Assembly: GCA_029881035.1 (NCBI GenBank)
Contig: JAOUNI010000019.1
Coordinates: forward strand, 1 to 45,900
Direction: 5' to 3'
DNA length: 45,900 nt
Source of the DNA: Gammaproteobacteria bacterium
Lineage (GTDB): Bacteria > Pseudomonadota > Gammaproteobacteria > SZUA-229
Shown: positions 16,692 to 26,853 of the stretch, one piece after another
Layout: every line of letters starts with the position of its first letter
Position numbering within the stretch: position 1 is the stretch's first letter
The notes under the pieces: model-generated
Told to the model about the DNA's origin: nothing
What the model saw: only the letters and a program-made list of their open reading frames with translations
Databases searched by the model: none
Made by a program: the position numbers and the translations under genes

Positions 16692-18953
16692 TCAGGCCTC
16701 TTCTACCTTCAGCTCAGAGGCTGATTCTGTCTTAATATCCAGCTTCTCATCAACCACCGTCACCTTAACATGACCACCATGTGACAGATCACCAAACAAT
16801 AATGCATTCGCCAACGGTTTCTTGAGGTATTCCTGAATAACCCGAGCCATAGGTCGAGCACCCATTTTTGGGTCATAACCTTTATCACCAAGCCATTGTC
16901 TGGCAGCCTCATCAACATGAATACCCACTTTTTTAGCATCCAGTTGTGTTTCAAGTTCAACCAGAAATTTATCCACCACATGTGCCAAAGTTAATTTATC
17001 CAGCGCACTAAATTGCACAATGGCATCAAGACGATTCCTGAACTCTGGAGTAAAGATACGCTTCAGTTCTTCCGCTCCATCAAGTTCATTATCCTGCTTG
17101 GTGAAACCCATGGAGTTTCTTTCCATCATTTGAGCCCCAGCATTGGAGGTCATGATGAGTATCACGTTTCTGAAATCAGTTTTACGACCATTACTGTCCG
17201 TCAACGTACCATGATCCATTACCTGTAATAAGATATTGAATACTTCAGGATGCGCTTTTTCGATTTCATCGAGCAACAACACTGAATGTGGTTGTTTGGT
17301 AATGGCTTCGGTTAATAATCCACCATCGTCAAAACCAACATAACCTGGGGGCGCACCCAGCAATCTTGAAACAGTATGACGTTCCATATATTCGGACATA
17401 TCAAAACGCACCAGCTCAACACCCATTATGCTAGCAAGCTGTTTACAGACTTCAGTTTTACCTACACCAGTTGGCCCGGTAAACAAAAATGAACCAATCG
17501 GTTTTTCTGGATTCCCCAAACCGGAGCGAGACATGCGAATAGCCGTGGTTAACGATTCAATAGCATCACCCTGGCCAAAGACAACGAGGTTCAAATCACG
17601 ATCCATATTTTTAAGAACTTCAGTATCAGAAGTTGAGACCGTTTTTGAAGGTATACGTGCAATCTTGGCAACGATGTTTTCAATATCGTTGACATTAATC
17701 GAAGCCTTATTCGACTTACCATACAACTGGCGATGTGCGCCAGCCTCATCAATAACATCAATGGCCTTATCAGGCAGGAATCGATCAGTAATATAACGTT
17801 CTGATAATTCAGCCGCTGCTCGCAATGCGTTATTACTGTACTTAACATCATGATGTTCTTCAAAGCGTGTTTTCAAACCCTTCAGAATACTCACTGTTTC
17901 TTCAACAGAGGGTTCGGCCAGATCAATTTTCTGAAATCGGCGTGCCAGAGCATGGTCCTTTTCAAAGATACTACGAAATTCAGCATAAGTGGTTGAACCG
18001 ATGCATTTAAGATCACCAGAAGCCAGTACTGGTTTAATCAAATTCGAAGCATCCATAACACCTCCGGAGGCAGAACCTGCACCGATAATGGTATGAATTT
18101 CATCAATAAATAAAATCGAGCCTTCGCGCTTTTTCAGGTGTTTTAAAACAGCTTTCAGGCGCTTTTCAAAATCACCGCGATATTTTGTGCCCGCTACCAG
18201 TGCGCCTAGATCAAGTGAATAAATTGTACAGCCCTTTAATATCTCTGGCACTTCTTTATCCACAATTTTTTTGGCCAGACCCTCAGCTAATGCAGTTTTG
18301 CCTACACCCGCCTCACCCACTAATAATGGATTATTTTTTCTGCGACGACATAGCGTTTGAATAGTCCGTTCGATCTCCTCGTCTCGACCAATCAGTGGGT
18401 CTATGTGGCCCTGCATAGCTCGTTGATTAAGGTTGGTGGTGAAGTTTTCTAACGGTTGCTGCTCAGCATCAGCAGTTTGCTCATCCTGTGTAACCCCGTC
18501 CAGACTTTCATTTTCATTCTGGACTTTGGCGATACCATGAGAAATATAATTAACAATATCAAGGCGATTGATATTTTGCTGCCCCATTAAATAAACAGCT
18601 TGTGATTCCTGCTCACCAAACATGGCAACCAGCACATTCGCACCAACTACTTCTTTTTTACCTGAAGATTGAACATGAAATACAGCACGTTGTAAGACAC
18701 GCTGAAAACCAAGGGTGGGCTGTACTTCTCCACCAAGCACATCACCAAAAACAGGGGTGTTTTTTTCCAGATATTCGCGTAATTCACTGGCCAGCAATTT
18801 AAGATCAGCTCCACATGCTTGTAGAACCGAGTTAGCACTGCTGTTATCTAATAATGCCAACAGCAGGTGCTCAACAGTTATGTATTCGTGACGCTTATCA
18901 CGCGCTTCATTGAATGCCTGATTTAATGAAGTTTCAAGCTCCTTACTCAACAT
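16692..18953 (-). CDS. clpA: ATP-dependent Clp protease ATPase subunit ClpA
   Basis: A 753-residue AAA+ unfoldase. The N-domain occupies about residues 1-145. The first AAA domain carries [12 protein letters not shown] near 212 and the second [12 protein letters not shown] near 493, with Walker [11 protein letters not shown]. The ClpP-contact loop reads SMGFTKQDN in place of the usual IGL loop of ClpA. ClpA unfolds substrates for ClpP, and its N-domain binds ClpS. The start ATG has AGAGG 7 nt upstream. It lies directly downstream of clpS; clpP itself is not in the window. Confidence 0.98.
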   Translation of the reverse strand: MLSKELETSLNQAFNEARDKRHEYITVEHLLLALLDNSSANSVLQACGADLKLLASELREYLEKNTPVFGDVLGGEVQPTLGFQRVLQRAVFHVQSSGKKEVVGANVLVAMFGEQESQAVYLMGQQNINRLDIVNYISHGIAKVQNENESLDGVTQDEQTADAEQQPLENFTTNLNQRAMQGHIDPLIGRDEEIERTIQTLCRRRKNNPLLVGEAGVGKTALAEGLAKKIVDKEVPEILKGCTIYSLDLGALVAGTKYRGDFEKRLKAVLKHLKKREGSILFIDEIHTIIGAGSASGGVMDASNLIKPVLASGDLKCIGSTTYAEFRSIFEKDHALARRFQKIDLAEPSVEETVSILKGLKTRFEEHHDVKYSNNALRAAAELSERYITDRFLPDKAIDVIDEAGAHRQLYGKSNKASINVNDIENIVAKIARIPSKTVSTSDTEVLKNMDRDLNLVVFGQGDAIESLTTAIRMSRSGLGNPEKPIGSFLFTGPTGVGKTEVCKQLASIMGVELVRFDMSEYMERHTVSRLLGAPPGYVGFDDGGLLTEAITKQPHSVLLLDEIEKAHPEVFNILLQVMDHGTLTDSNGRKTDFRNVILIMTSNAGAQMMERNSMGFTKQDNELDGAEELKRIFTPEFRNRLDAIVQFSALDKLTLAHVVDKFLVELETQLDAKKVGIHVDEAARQWLGDKGYDPKMGARPMARVIQEYLKKPLANALLFGDLSHGGHVKVTVVDEKLDIKTESASELKVEEA

Positions 18954-19000
18954 AACGTTACCTCTTTTACAGTGTACAAAACAAATTTAGTTATGAGTTC

Positions 19001-19324
19001 TTAAGCTTCCTCCATGGTGCACATTAATGGGTGCTGATTCATTCTTGAAAACTCATTTACCTGATCAACTTTGGTCTCGGCAATCTCATAACTAAAAACG
19101 CCACAAACCCCTTTTCCTTTGGTATGTACTGACATCATAACCCTGGTAGCTTTATCTGAATCCATACCAAAAAACAGATTTAGCACCTCAACCACAAACT
19201 CCATCGGCGTATAGTCATCATTGATCAGCACGACCTTATACCGCTTAGGCTCTTCCAGCTTTGGCCGTGCCTCTTCGACAGCCAAACCATCATCGATATC
19301 AAAATCGTTCTGTTGATTACTCAT
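19001..19324 (-). CDS. clpS: Clp protease adaptor ClpS
   Basis: This 107-residue adaptor brings N-degron substrates to ClpA. The core [21 protein letters not shown] contains the Asn-Asp-Asp site for the substrate N-terminus. [15 protein letters not shown] contains the conserved histidine. A disordered N-terminal tail of about 25 residues is also normal. It is upstream of clpA on the same strand. A divergent, broken ClpS-like relative occurs in the integron array at 43148-43513. Confidence 0.97.
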   Translation of the reverse strand: MSNQQNDFDIDDGLAVEEARPKLEEPKRYKVVLINDDYTPMEFVVEVLNLFFGMDSDKATRVMMSVHTKGKGVCGVFSYEIAETKVDQVNEFSRMNQHPLMCTMEEA

Positions 19325-19393
19325 GGTCTTTTCTAACGCTCACTCTCAGTGTAGAACATGTTGTGGTTTTTGTAAGAAACTACCTAATCAAAG

Positions 19394-19419
19394 TTGACCA
19401 TTCGCCGACCAATGGTCAA
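19394..19419. repeat. Perfect inverted repeat upstream of clpS
   Basis: TTGACCATT (19394-19402) and AATGGTCAA (19411-19419) are exact inverted arms with an 8-nt spacer, about 70 nt upstream of the clpS start. It could be an operator for clpS or the end signal of the lipoprotein operon; there is no clear T run on the minus strand. Confidence 0.5.
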
Positions 19420-19557
19420 AAAGGCCATACGAAACCTTTATATAGGAAGAATTGAATTATTCAAGTGCGCCATTTGTATCTGCACTAAATTCTCTTATCA
19501 TGACAGGCAATTTTACATCAAGACACATCTTTGCAGAAGACATGCCCGTTAGGTCAC

Positions 19558-20595
19558 TTATTTTATCGTGGCAAAGTCCATCACTGTAGTCTTAAGCTCT
19601 TGATTTAACGTCTTTTCTACAGTAGCCATAAGACGTTGATTTAGTGCCCCTTTACTCGATGCAGAGACCTTAAGCGGCCAGGTTTTATTACCCCGAACAC
19701 TACCATCGTTAGAGGTTAATCGTAGCGTTAGTGTACCGCGCAGCCAATACCAGTCCTGCTTCAGGATAGGTGATTGAATTTCCAGACCTGCGGAAAGTAT
19801 GTAGCCATTAGAAGCCATGGATGACTCAGGAAAGCCTGATTTGGACATTGCTCCTTTAAGCAATTTATCCAGGCCACCGACTGGATCATGTAATACCTCC
19901 GGCTTCATGTTCAGTGCAGACAAGCTCACTTCCAGCCGAGTGCGCAGTTCAGCACTGTTCCATTTCGATTGAGTCCCCTGACCACTGAGATCAATCACCT
20001 TGAGCGTCTTTTGCAGCGTTTCACGTTTGTCCTGAGAAGCTAACACTCGTTGATAAACAGCTACTTTCTGCAAAGGATCATGCTTTAACTCGACATTGGC
20101 CAATTCAAAATCGACTTCTTTGTCGATACGACTCATTTCTTCGCGGATATTATTTCCCGCCTGATGGCGATCCAGCACCGCCAATGCATAGTATGTCAAA
20201 TCAGGTGACTTCCACTGCTCAGCAATACGTGCACCTTCGATAATTTTATTTGTTTGTATGTTAATGTTTTGCATTACACGTTGTGACTTATCAACTGATT
20301 CTGAGCCATTTTTGATCATTACCTGAATATCCTGGCGCGTTGTTGATGATTCACGAATCCGCAATTCAAAAACTTTTGTCAAATTAGCCAGCGCTCGATC
20401 CTTTGCCTGCTCTATATTCGATGCAGAACCACTTGCCACCACATACAGGGAGTTTGGGTAGCTTGACGGCTCACCGTTAACCCAGTCAGGCTGATTTGCA
20501 TTCACCGTGGGCGTTGATTGCATACAACCTGTCAAAAGCAAACATGATATAAAAAGTTGTCTGTTCAAATATTGATTACCAAAACTAAATCGCAT
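19558..20595 (-). CDS. LPP20-family lipoprotein
   Basis: About 345 residues. The start is the ATG at 20595, one codon after a GTG, with AGGA 7 nt upstream. A lipoprotein signal ends in LLLTGC. The mature part opens with PDWVNGEPSSYPNSLYVVASGSAS and EQAKDRALANLTKVFELRI, the LPP20 signature. A helical middle and a beta-rich end (LTLRLTSNDGSVRG) follow. It is the last of three consecutive lipoprotein genes with short gaps, a set also seen in other gammaproteobacteria. The role is probably in the outer membrane or peptidoglycan layer, but is not established here. Confidence 0.85.
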   Translation of the reverse strand: MRFSFGNQYLNRQLFISCLLLTGCMQSTPTVNANQPDWVNGEPSSYPNSLYVVASGSASNIEQAKDRALANLTKVFELRIRESSTTRQDIQVMIKNGSESVDKSQRVMQNINIQTNKIIEGARIAEQWKSPDLTYYALAVLDRHQAGNNIREEMSRIDKEVDFELANVELKHDPLQKVAVYQRVLASQDKRETLQKTLKVIDLSGQGTQSKWNSAELRTRLEVSLSALNMKPEVLHDPVGGLDKLLKGAMSKSGFPESSMASNGYILSAGLEIQSPILKQDWYWLRGTLTLRLTSNDGSVRGNKTWPLKVSASSKGALNQRLMATVEKTLNQELKTTVMDFATIK

Positions 20596-20604
20596 CACTA
20601 ATTC

Positions 20605-21939
20605 CTATTTTTTATCAGCTACTACTTTCAAAGTCATATTAGGTACAACCCAGTGCTCGGTTAAGAAAACACTTTTTCCCGATTTAACTTGCACATTTTT
20701 TTCTATAATATCGACCAATGCACCTGCCGCATTATAGATTTCAATTTTGACCTTATTTAGGCCCTCAGGAAGACGAACTCTCGCCAGTTGAATGTTTTGT
20801 GGCAGGGTTGTCCAGCTTCGAGTGTCTGCTTGCTCAGTGGCGACATTAATCGCCGTAGCCAGAAAGCCCATCATGGCACCACGTTTTTCTTCTACACGCT
20901 CCTGAGTCTTATGTTTGAGTACAGCACGTGCAATAGCTCGTGTCATAATCAAAGGCATATCATCCGCAAGTGCTCCTCTTGCCAGAGCATCGATATCCTC
21001 AACCAGTTGCAGATCCGTCGAAGTAATACTATCAGTCGTCAAACGTGCGGAATATCGTTCTTTCGGCGGTGTATATTTTGGTATAGAAATTTTAACTGTA
21101 TCAACGACTTCACCACTGGTATTTGCCACAATTGACTGTTTGTGTCGGATGGGCGCCAAGCCACTATTTACTACCACAATAAGCTCACCAAAACCTTTGG
21201 CCATCGGTTTAGCTTTAAAGTGCTTAATGTTAAATTCTTTTTTGAGAATACTCAGCTCATCCTCAAGACCTTCTTCGGATAAAATGCGTAATAAATCTTT
21301 TTTAAGTACAACCGGAATTTTCAAGCCATGTTTTTTCTTTGAGGATTTATAAGCATCTTTAGCTAATCGATAAGAGACCAACGCCTGATCTCTCTCGCCC
21401 AAAGCTTCATAAATTATTCCAGACAGATAACGCACAAATGGATCATCTTCTGGCTCTTCACCCCATTCCTGCATTTTCACATTTGCCTGCATCATCTCAA
21501 CACGCGCCCCATCGAGATCATCCAGCTGAATATAATTCATCGCCATATAAGCATGTAGCAATACCTGCTCATAACGATCCCCCATATAACTTCGCGTGGT
21601 GTCGTTAACGATGAGCGCGCTCGCCTGTTCGGAAACGCTAACACCATAAAGTTCTTCGATTTGTCGTTTCGCAACCTCAAAAATACGATTACTGCCCTGA
21701 TAATCGCCTTTCATACGGCGCAACATGCCTTTATTCATGCTCGCCAGCACATCTTTTTGCTGCGAATCTTCTTTCTCAACTATAGCTAAAGCATTACCAA
21801 CGTGTCCTGCTGCCAACGCACTTTGCATTGACTCGCCCTTCATACCCAAATTCATACAGCCGGTTAACAACAGCATAGCTGTCAATATAGAGAGGCTCGA
21901 CAATATGATCGTCCAGTTACACCAGCTACGTACACGCAC
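20605..21939 (-). CDS. COG3014-type lipoprotein with TPR-like helices
   Basis: A 444-residue protein starting at GTG 21939. A signal peptide with lipobox LLLTGC (Cys28) is followed by repeated helix pairs typical of TPR folds (about 50-200: ...YEQVLLHAYMAMNYIQLDDLDGAR..., ...YLSGIIYEALGERDQALVSYRLAKDAY). The C-terminal half is beta-rich, from about 240. It sits between the LpoB-like and LPP20 genes with 6-nt and 46-nt gaps, so it is an operon member. The biochemical role of COG3014 proteins is unknown; envelope assembly is the likely context. Confidence 0.83.
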   Translation of the reverse strand: MRVRSWCNWTIILSSLSILTAMLLLTGCMNLGMKGESMQSALAAGHVGNALAIVEKEDSQQKDVLASMNKGMLRRMKGDYQGSNRIFEVAKRQIEELYGVSVSEQASALIVNDTTRSYMGDRYEQVLLHAYMAMNYIQLDDLDGARVEMMQANVKMQEWGEEPEDDPFVRYLSGIIYEALGERDQALVSYRLAKDAYKSSKKKHGLKIPVVLKKDLLRILSEEGLEDELSILKKEFNIKHFKAKPMAKGFGELIVVVNSGLAPIRHKQSIVANTSGEVVDTVKISIPKYTPPKERYSARLTTDSITSTDLQLVEDIDALARGALADDMPLIMTRAIARAVLKHKTQERVEEKRGAMMGFLATAINVATEQADTRSWTTLPQNIQLARVRLPEGLNKVKIEIYNAAGALVDIIEKNVQVKSGKSVFLTEHWVVPNMTLKVVADKK

Positions 21940-21985
21940 TATAATTCAACTCCCTGATAAAATTTAAAAAAATCGAATAAATAAT

Positions 21986-22600
21986 TTACAAGCGGATACT
22001 ACTACGCTCGACCGATTTTTTGATTTTCTGTTGTCCCGCCCAGACCATACGGTTACTGGACAAATCGATGAGCGTCAAATCAACTTGATAAAAACGCACC
22101 TGCTCACCTTCTATCGCATCGATAATAGTGTTGATAGTACCTTTCAGCATAAAGTCGGCACCCGCCTCATTACCCATTTCCTTTCTGGTATCTTCCGAAG
22201 CATGCAGATCCTGATCTTTACGTTCTTTACGAATTTCACCACGCTCTTCACTGGAAGCAACAAAACTAACTTCACCAGAATTAATCAGGGCGCGTCTGAT
22301 ATCTGAAGTAAATGTTTGTGTATTAATATGTTCATGAGATAGGTTACGCACCTTACCGATAATAATTGTAGGGATACGACCTTTTTTTGAATTAAATTTA
22401 CCCAGCCATGGCTGTGATAAAACATCCTGAATCATTTCTTCAGATACTTTTCTCGAATCTGTATCGTTCCATTTACCGCTCAAATCTTTAACCAAATTTG
22501 GATCTTCGCGTGTAACGGCTGGTTTACAGGCAGCAACGCCAGCAACTATACCTAGCACCAACAAAAGACTCATAAAATTACGGAAATAATGGGTAGACAT
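21986..22600 (-). CDS. lpoB: LpoB-like penicillin-binding protein activator lipoprotein
   Basis: A 204-residue lipoprotein (lipobox VAAC, Cys25) with a very good ribosome site (GGAG, 6 nt before the ATG). The mature part matches the LpoB/YcfM fold: DLSGKWNDTDSRKVSEEMIQDVLSQPWL, IIIGKVRNLSHEHINTQTFTSDIRRALINSG, then ADFMLKGTINTI and YQVDLTLIDLSSNRMVWAGQQKIKK. LpoB reaches from the outer membrane to stimulate PBP1b. It heads a three-lipoprotein operon. The PBP partner is not in the window. Confidence 0.85.
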   Translation of the reverse strand: MSTHYFRNFMSLLLVLGIVAGVAACKPAVTREDPNLVKDLSGKWNDTDSRKVSEEMIQDVLSQPWLGKFNSKKGRIPTIIIGKVRNLSHEHINTQTFTSDIRRALINSGEVSFVASSEERGEIRKERKDQDLHASEDTRKEMGNEAGADFMLKGTINTIIDAIEGEQVRFYQVDLTLIDLSSNRMVWAGQQKIKKSVERSSIRL

Positions 22601-22752
22601 AACTCACTCCTTTTAAAAACGCTCTTGATAATAAAAAAACACAGTGGCTTTTATACCATTTTGTTCTGAAAAAATCATAATAAACACTTTAAAATTAACA
22701 TTTTATATTATCCACAGTTGCACAGACTTTGCACAACAGGTATCTTCGCTGC

Positions 22753-24063
22753 ATGAAAAATATTGACACCCTACTGCACGCTCGCTGGATTATTCCTGTA
22801 GAAGGTAATGACCATTGCCTGGCCAATCACAGCATCGCCATCCATGACGAGCGCATCCTTGATATTCTGCCCAGCGACAAAGCCAGAGAGATTTATCAGG
22901 CCCAGACCGAAGTCGATTATGCACAACACGCCCTGATACCCGGCCTGATTAATGCACACACCCATGCCGCTATGAGCCTGTTCCGCGGCCTGGCAGATGA
23001 TCTTGCCCTGATGGACTGGCTAAACAACCACATCTGGCCCGCTGAAAACCAATGGGTGAATGAAGATTTTGTACAACTGGGTACTGAGCTAGCCTGTGCT
23101 GAAATGCTGCGCAGCGGCACCACCTGTTTCAATGACATGTATTTCTTCCCGGATATCGCCGCGCGCGTCGCCAGCAAGGCAGGTATGCGTGCCAGTATTG
23201 GCCTGATTGCGCTTGATTTCCCAACTATATGGGCACGCGATGCCGATGAATACATCGACAAGGGCCTGATCGTGCACGATGTCTACCGTGGCAATGAACT
23301 GATCAGCACCACGTTTGCGCCCCATGCTCCCTATACCATTTCTGATGAACCGCTGCAGAAAATACGCATGCTGGCTGATGAGCTGGATTTGCCCGTGCAC
23401 ATGCACATCCACGAAACCGCGCATGAAGTCGATGAAGCGGTGATGAAAATGGGGCAACGCCCACTGCAAAGACTGGCCGATCTGGGGCTGATTTTCCCCA
23501 ACCTGGTCGCGGTGCACATGACCCAGCTACTCGCTGAGGAAATTGACCAGCTGGCCGCCGCGGGTAGCCATATCGTACACTGCCCCAAATCGAATCTGAA
23601 ACTGGCCAGCGGTTTTTGCCCGGTACAACGGCTGCTCAATGCCGGCATTAATGTTGCACTCGGCACCGACAGCGCCGCCAGCAACAACGATCTCGATATG
23701 TTCAGTGAAATGAAAACAGCAGCGCTACTAGCCAAAGGCGTGTCGGGCGATGCCACCGCCGTTCCAGCCCATCAGGCACTCACTATGGCAACTTTAAATG
23801 GCGCCAAAGCACTGGGTATTGATGACAAAACCGGCTCACTCAGTATTGGCAAATACGCCGATCTGATCGCGGTTGATTTCTCCTCAATTGAATCCACACC
23901 TGTGTACGACCCGATCTCTCATTTAGTCTATTGTTGCGGCCGTGAACAGGTTTCTGATGTCTGGATCACAGGTCAACATATCATGAAAAATCGCTCCATC
24001 ATCACACTGGATACTGATCGAATCAAACAGGCCGCGAATGAATTTAGTACAAAATTGAAATAA
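22753..24063 (+). CDS. mtaD: 5-methylthioadenosine/S-adenosylhomocysteine deaminase (TRZ/ATZ amidohydrolase)
   Basis: An amidohydrolase of 436 residues from ATG 22753; an in-frame TTG at 22729 is less likely. Metal-site motifs are HTHAAMSLFRGLADDL, HMHIHET, a histidine in LVAVHM, and GTDSAASNNDLD. It removes the amino group from 5'-methylthioadenosine or S-adenosylhomocysteine, salvaging SAM by-products. That fits its usual place beside the SAM-dependent methyltransferase gene ubiG. Here two envelope genes lie between them. It is divergent from the lpoB operon. Confidence 0.9.
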   Translation: MKNIDTLLHARWIIPVEGNDHCLANHSIAIHDERILDILPSDKAREIYQAQTEVDYAQHALIPGLINAHTHAAMSLFRGLADDLALMDWLNNHIWPAENQWVNEDFVQLGTELACAEMLRSGTTCFNDMYFFPDIAARVASKAGMRASIGLIALDFPTIWARDADEYIDKGLIVHDVYRGNELISTTFAPHAPYTISDEPLQKIRMLADELDLPVHMHIHETAHEVDEAVMKMGQRPLQRLADLGLIFPNLVAVHMTQLLAEEIDQLAAAGSHIVHCPKSNLKLASGFCPVQRLLNAGINVALGTDSAASNNDLDMFSEMKTAALLAKGVSGDATAVPAHQALTMATLNGAKALGIDDKTGSLSIGKYADLIAVDFSSIESTPVYDPISHLVYCCGREQVSDVWITGQHIMKNRSIITLDTDRIKQAANEFSTKLK

Positions 24064-24145
24064 ACACCGCGCTTACAACTTAAGTTAATAATGGCTATGT
24101 TATGGTAAACAGTCTCTGATGTACTCAACCAGAAAGTAATGGAAT

Positions 24146-24667
24146 ATGAAAAATCATCTCATTTTTAAAACCTGTTTTTTTTTATCCCTGTTTTATTCAT
24201 CGAGCGCAGGCGCAGGCATTTACATTGCGCTCGCACCCACCCTGTCTAAAATTAAAGCCCCTGCGGCATCAACCCATCCCTTACTCACCGATTTTCGTCT
24301 TGGTTACGAAATTCCGCAGCATCAGCTTGAGCTGGCAATAATGACCAGTAGTAAAGATGATCAGCTCAATCAGCTGACCGTTGATATCCCCTCAGTGAAA
24401 TCTGTCTTCTATCGTTATTCACCATACTCGAAATCCAGTATTAAAACCTATTTAATATTAGGCACGAGCCAGATAGAAGTTGAATCATCGTATCCGGGCG
24501 TTCCCGATTCAAGTGATCAATTTGATGGTTTTAGTTACGGCATCGGCCTGGAAGAAGCATTTCATTCTATTCCTAATTTCAAAATGAAATTTGACTGGAT
24601 TTCATTGTATAACGGCGACCAGATTACTATTAACACCACTAGCCTGGGGCTTCGCTATGAATTTTAA
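24146..24667 (+). CDS. Small secreted beta-barrel-like hypothetical protein
   Basis: A 173-residue protein with a signal peptide ending near SSAGAG. The rest alternates polar and hydrophobic residues (FRLGYEIPQHQLELAIMT, FYRYSPY, TYLILGTSQIEVES, FSYGIGLEEAF) and ends LRYEF. A terminal aromatic residue is typical of outer-membrane beta-barrels. It overlaps the start of the next gene by 11 nt, so the two are translated together. No family was recognised with certainty. Confidence 0.7.
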   Translation: MKNHLIFKTCFFLSLFYSSSAGAGIYIALAPTLSKIKAPAASTHPLLTDFRLGYEIPQHQLELAIMTSSKDDQLNQLTVDIPSVKSVFYRYSPYSKSSIKTYLILGTSQIEVESSYPGVPDSSDQFDGFSYGIGLEEAFHSIPNFKMKFDWISLYNGDQITINTTSLGLRYEF

Positions 24668-26072
24668 AACCTACTGTCAATCGGTCTTATACGCCCTATT
24701 TATTTTTATTATGGCTTGCAGTGCTGACGATGAAACCAACCTGGTTGATTTACATACTGTCGCCAATCAGGACATTATTGCCATTAGTTTTCCAGCTGAT
24801 ACTGAAACCATTCTTTCCATTAACAGCGAATATGATTTTAGCCTGCAGGGCCTGAAATCAAATACGTTGGATACCATTCTCATCAGTAGCGATGTTCAAT
24901 GGTCACTTTCAGATGGCGCCATAAGTACAATTGACCAGAACGGGCATTTTACCGCCAGCGCAAGTGCCGAACTGATAACCGTCACTGCCGATTTTGGTTT
25001 TTATAGTGCCTCCATTGAAATAAAAATATCATCAGCAAAATTCGATCGGGTCGTGCAACTTGATAACACCCCCCTTATTGTTGACTTGTGTCGCTCACAA
25101 ACTTTCAGACCTATTGGCCGTTATGTCGATGAAAACAATAACGAAGAAATACGCCCTGTCGATAACGTCACTCTTAATACCATAGAGTGGATTATTCGTG
25201 ATCTGGAAAATAATAACCCATCACAACGGGCACACATCGAAACAGTAGACAATCAGGCAACTTTGCACACCCTGGCTGAGGGCAATATTATTGTTCAGGC
25301 AAAAGCCTTTTCCCCGCTTAGTAATAGTGACGTGACTTCCATCGATTTTAATCAGGCTATAACGAATAACCTGAATAGTCTTAAACTTTGCTATAGCAGT
25401 GCTTCAGATTTAACTAACTGCGTTGTGACCAACGCCAGTGTCGAAAAAGACAAATCCATATCCTTCATCTCTGTGGCTAACTATCAGGCCCTGGACGGGT
25501 CTAATTTTAATGAAAACATCAGCGGCAACAGTAAATGGGGAATCGATGATACTTTAAACGCCTCGATCGCTTTATCCGCAGATCGCCAGAAACTTAATAT
25601 TACCGGGATAACCGAGGCATCTAATACCACCATTTCCGTGGCCTGCGGTGATATTGAACAGGCCATTGATGGCATTGATATATCACAGGGAGTGGTACTT
25701 AATACGCCAGTCAGCTGTGGCATGGGTGCTAGCTGTTTAAGCGCTTCCACAACCGTTGATATTGACCTGCTCAGCGTCACGGTCCTGAAGGTTAGCGCCA
25801 ACAATATCGTTTTAACCAGTAATGAAGCCTTAATTCTGAGCATACGCCCAGATGAAATCAGCCTGGTGACGACAGCTGTTTTTTCAAACAATACTGAAGC
25901 AGTTATTACCGACGATGCAGGCCTGATATACAGTATTACTGAGGGTAAAGATGTGGTTATTGAAGACAAAGTCAACTATCTGGGCATCTATACGGTCCTC
26001 AGCAGCGGCACGGCTGAAATTAAACTCGATTTCCGCGGTGAGACATTTTACGCCTTGATTGAAATTCCCTGA
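24657..26072 (+). CDS. Lipoprotein with bacterial Ig-like repeats
   Basis: A 471-residue protein starting at ATG 24657; upstream codons in this frame lie inside the preceding gene. The lipobox is FIMAC with Cys21. Segments such as VQWSLSDGAISTIDQNGHFT followed by LITVTADFGFYSASIEIKIS are typical of BIG2 Ig-like domains, and a related pattern recurs near the C-terminus (AVITDDAGLIYSI...GTAEIKLDF). Several cysteine pairs are present. It is probably anchored at the cell surface together with the product of the overlapping upstream gene. The function is unknown. Confidence 0.75.
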   Translation: MNFKTYCQSVLYALFIFIMACSADDETNLVDLHTVANQDIIAISFPADTETILSINSEYDFSLQGLKSNTLDTILISSDVQWSLSDGAISTIDQNGHFTASASAELITVTADFGFYSASIEIKISSAKFDRVVQLDNTPLIVDLCRSQTFRPIGRYVDENNNEEIRPVDNVTLNTIEWIIRDLENNNPSQRAHIETVDNQATLHTLAEGNIIVQAKAFSPLSNSDVTSIDFNQAITNNLNSLKLCYSSASDLTNCVVTNASVEKDKSISFISVANYQALDGSNFNENISGNSKWGIDDTLNASIALSADRQKLNITGITEASNTTISVACGDIEQAIDGIDISQGVVLNTPVSCGMGASCLSASTTVDIDLLSVTVLKVSANNIVLTSNEALILSIRPDEISLVTTAVFSNNTEAVITDDAGLIYSITEGKDVVIEDKVNYLGIYTVLSSGTAEIKLDFRGETFYALIEIP

Positions 26073-26126
26073 TTCAGCGTTGACATTTTTCTGATAATTA
26101 ATCAGAGTTCCCCTAAAATAGCCGTC

Positions 26127-26846
26127 ATGAACACAACCCATACTAAAGACAATGTAGACCCCGCAGAAATCCAGAAATTCGAGGAGCTCGCCAGTCGCTG
26201 GTGGGATAAAAGCGGTGAATTCAAACCACTGCATGATATGAACCCGATTCGACTGAATTTCATCAATACCAACAGTCCCTTATCAGGAAAAAAGGTACTG
26301 GATGTGGGTTGTGGCGGTGGTATTCTCACCGAAAGCATGGCACGTGCTGGTGCAACAGCAACAGGTATCGACATGGGCAAAGCCCCCCTGTCCATTGCAC
26401 GCTTACACGCCATGGAAGAAGAACTGGACATCGAATACCTACAAACCACTGTTGAGACACACGCAACGGAACGGGCTGAAGGCTATGACGTGGTCACCTG
26501 CATGGAAATGCTCGAGCACGTGCCCGACCCCGCGTCCATCATTAAGGCCTGCACACAACTGGTTAAACCCGGTGGTTCATTGTATTTCTCTACTATCAAT
26601 AGAAACGCCAAAGCTTACCTATTCGCCATAGTCGGTGCTGAGTATGTAATGAAAATGCTGCCCAAGGGCACGCACGACTACAGTAAATTCATCCGCCCTT
26701 CCGAGCTGGATATCTGGGCCAGACAGGCCGGGCTGGAACTGGCGGGTATTGAGGGCGTTACTTACAACCCATTAACCAGTATGTTCCGTAGTAGTAACGA
26801 CGTTGACATCAATTACATGGTGCATTACCAACGCCCCGCCGCATAA
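26127..26846 (+). CDS. ubiG: Ubiquinone biosynthesis O-methyltransferase UbiG
   Basis: A 239-residue class I methyltransferase with the SAM site [20 protein letters not shown] and the UbiG-typical [31 protein letters not shown]-terminus. It carries out both O-methylation steps of ubiquinone synthesis. It is followed 7 nt later by gph, a common pairing. It makes S-adenosylhomocysteine, a possible substrate of the MtaD-type deaminase upstream. Confidence 0.97.
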   Translation: MNTTHTKDNVDPAEIQKFEELASRWWDKSGEFKPLHDMNPIRLNFINTNSPLSGKKVLDVGCGGGILTESMARAGATATGIDMGKAPLSIARLHAMEEELDIEYLQTTVETHATERAEGYDVVTCMEMLEHVPDPASIIKACTQLVKPGGSLYFSTINRNAKAYLFAIVGAEYVMKMLPKGTHDYSKFIRPSELDIWARQAGLELAGIEGVTYNPLTSMFRSSNDVDINYMVHYQRPAA

Positions 26847-26853
26847 ACCGTTG

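Noticed and set aside
22917-23756. Overlapping minus-strand frames of 114 to 142 codons
   Set aside because: All antisense to mtaD; long open frames here follow from its codon usage.
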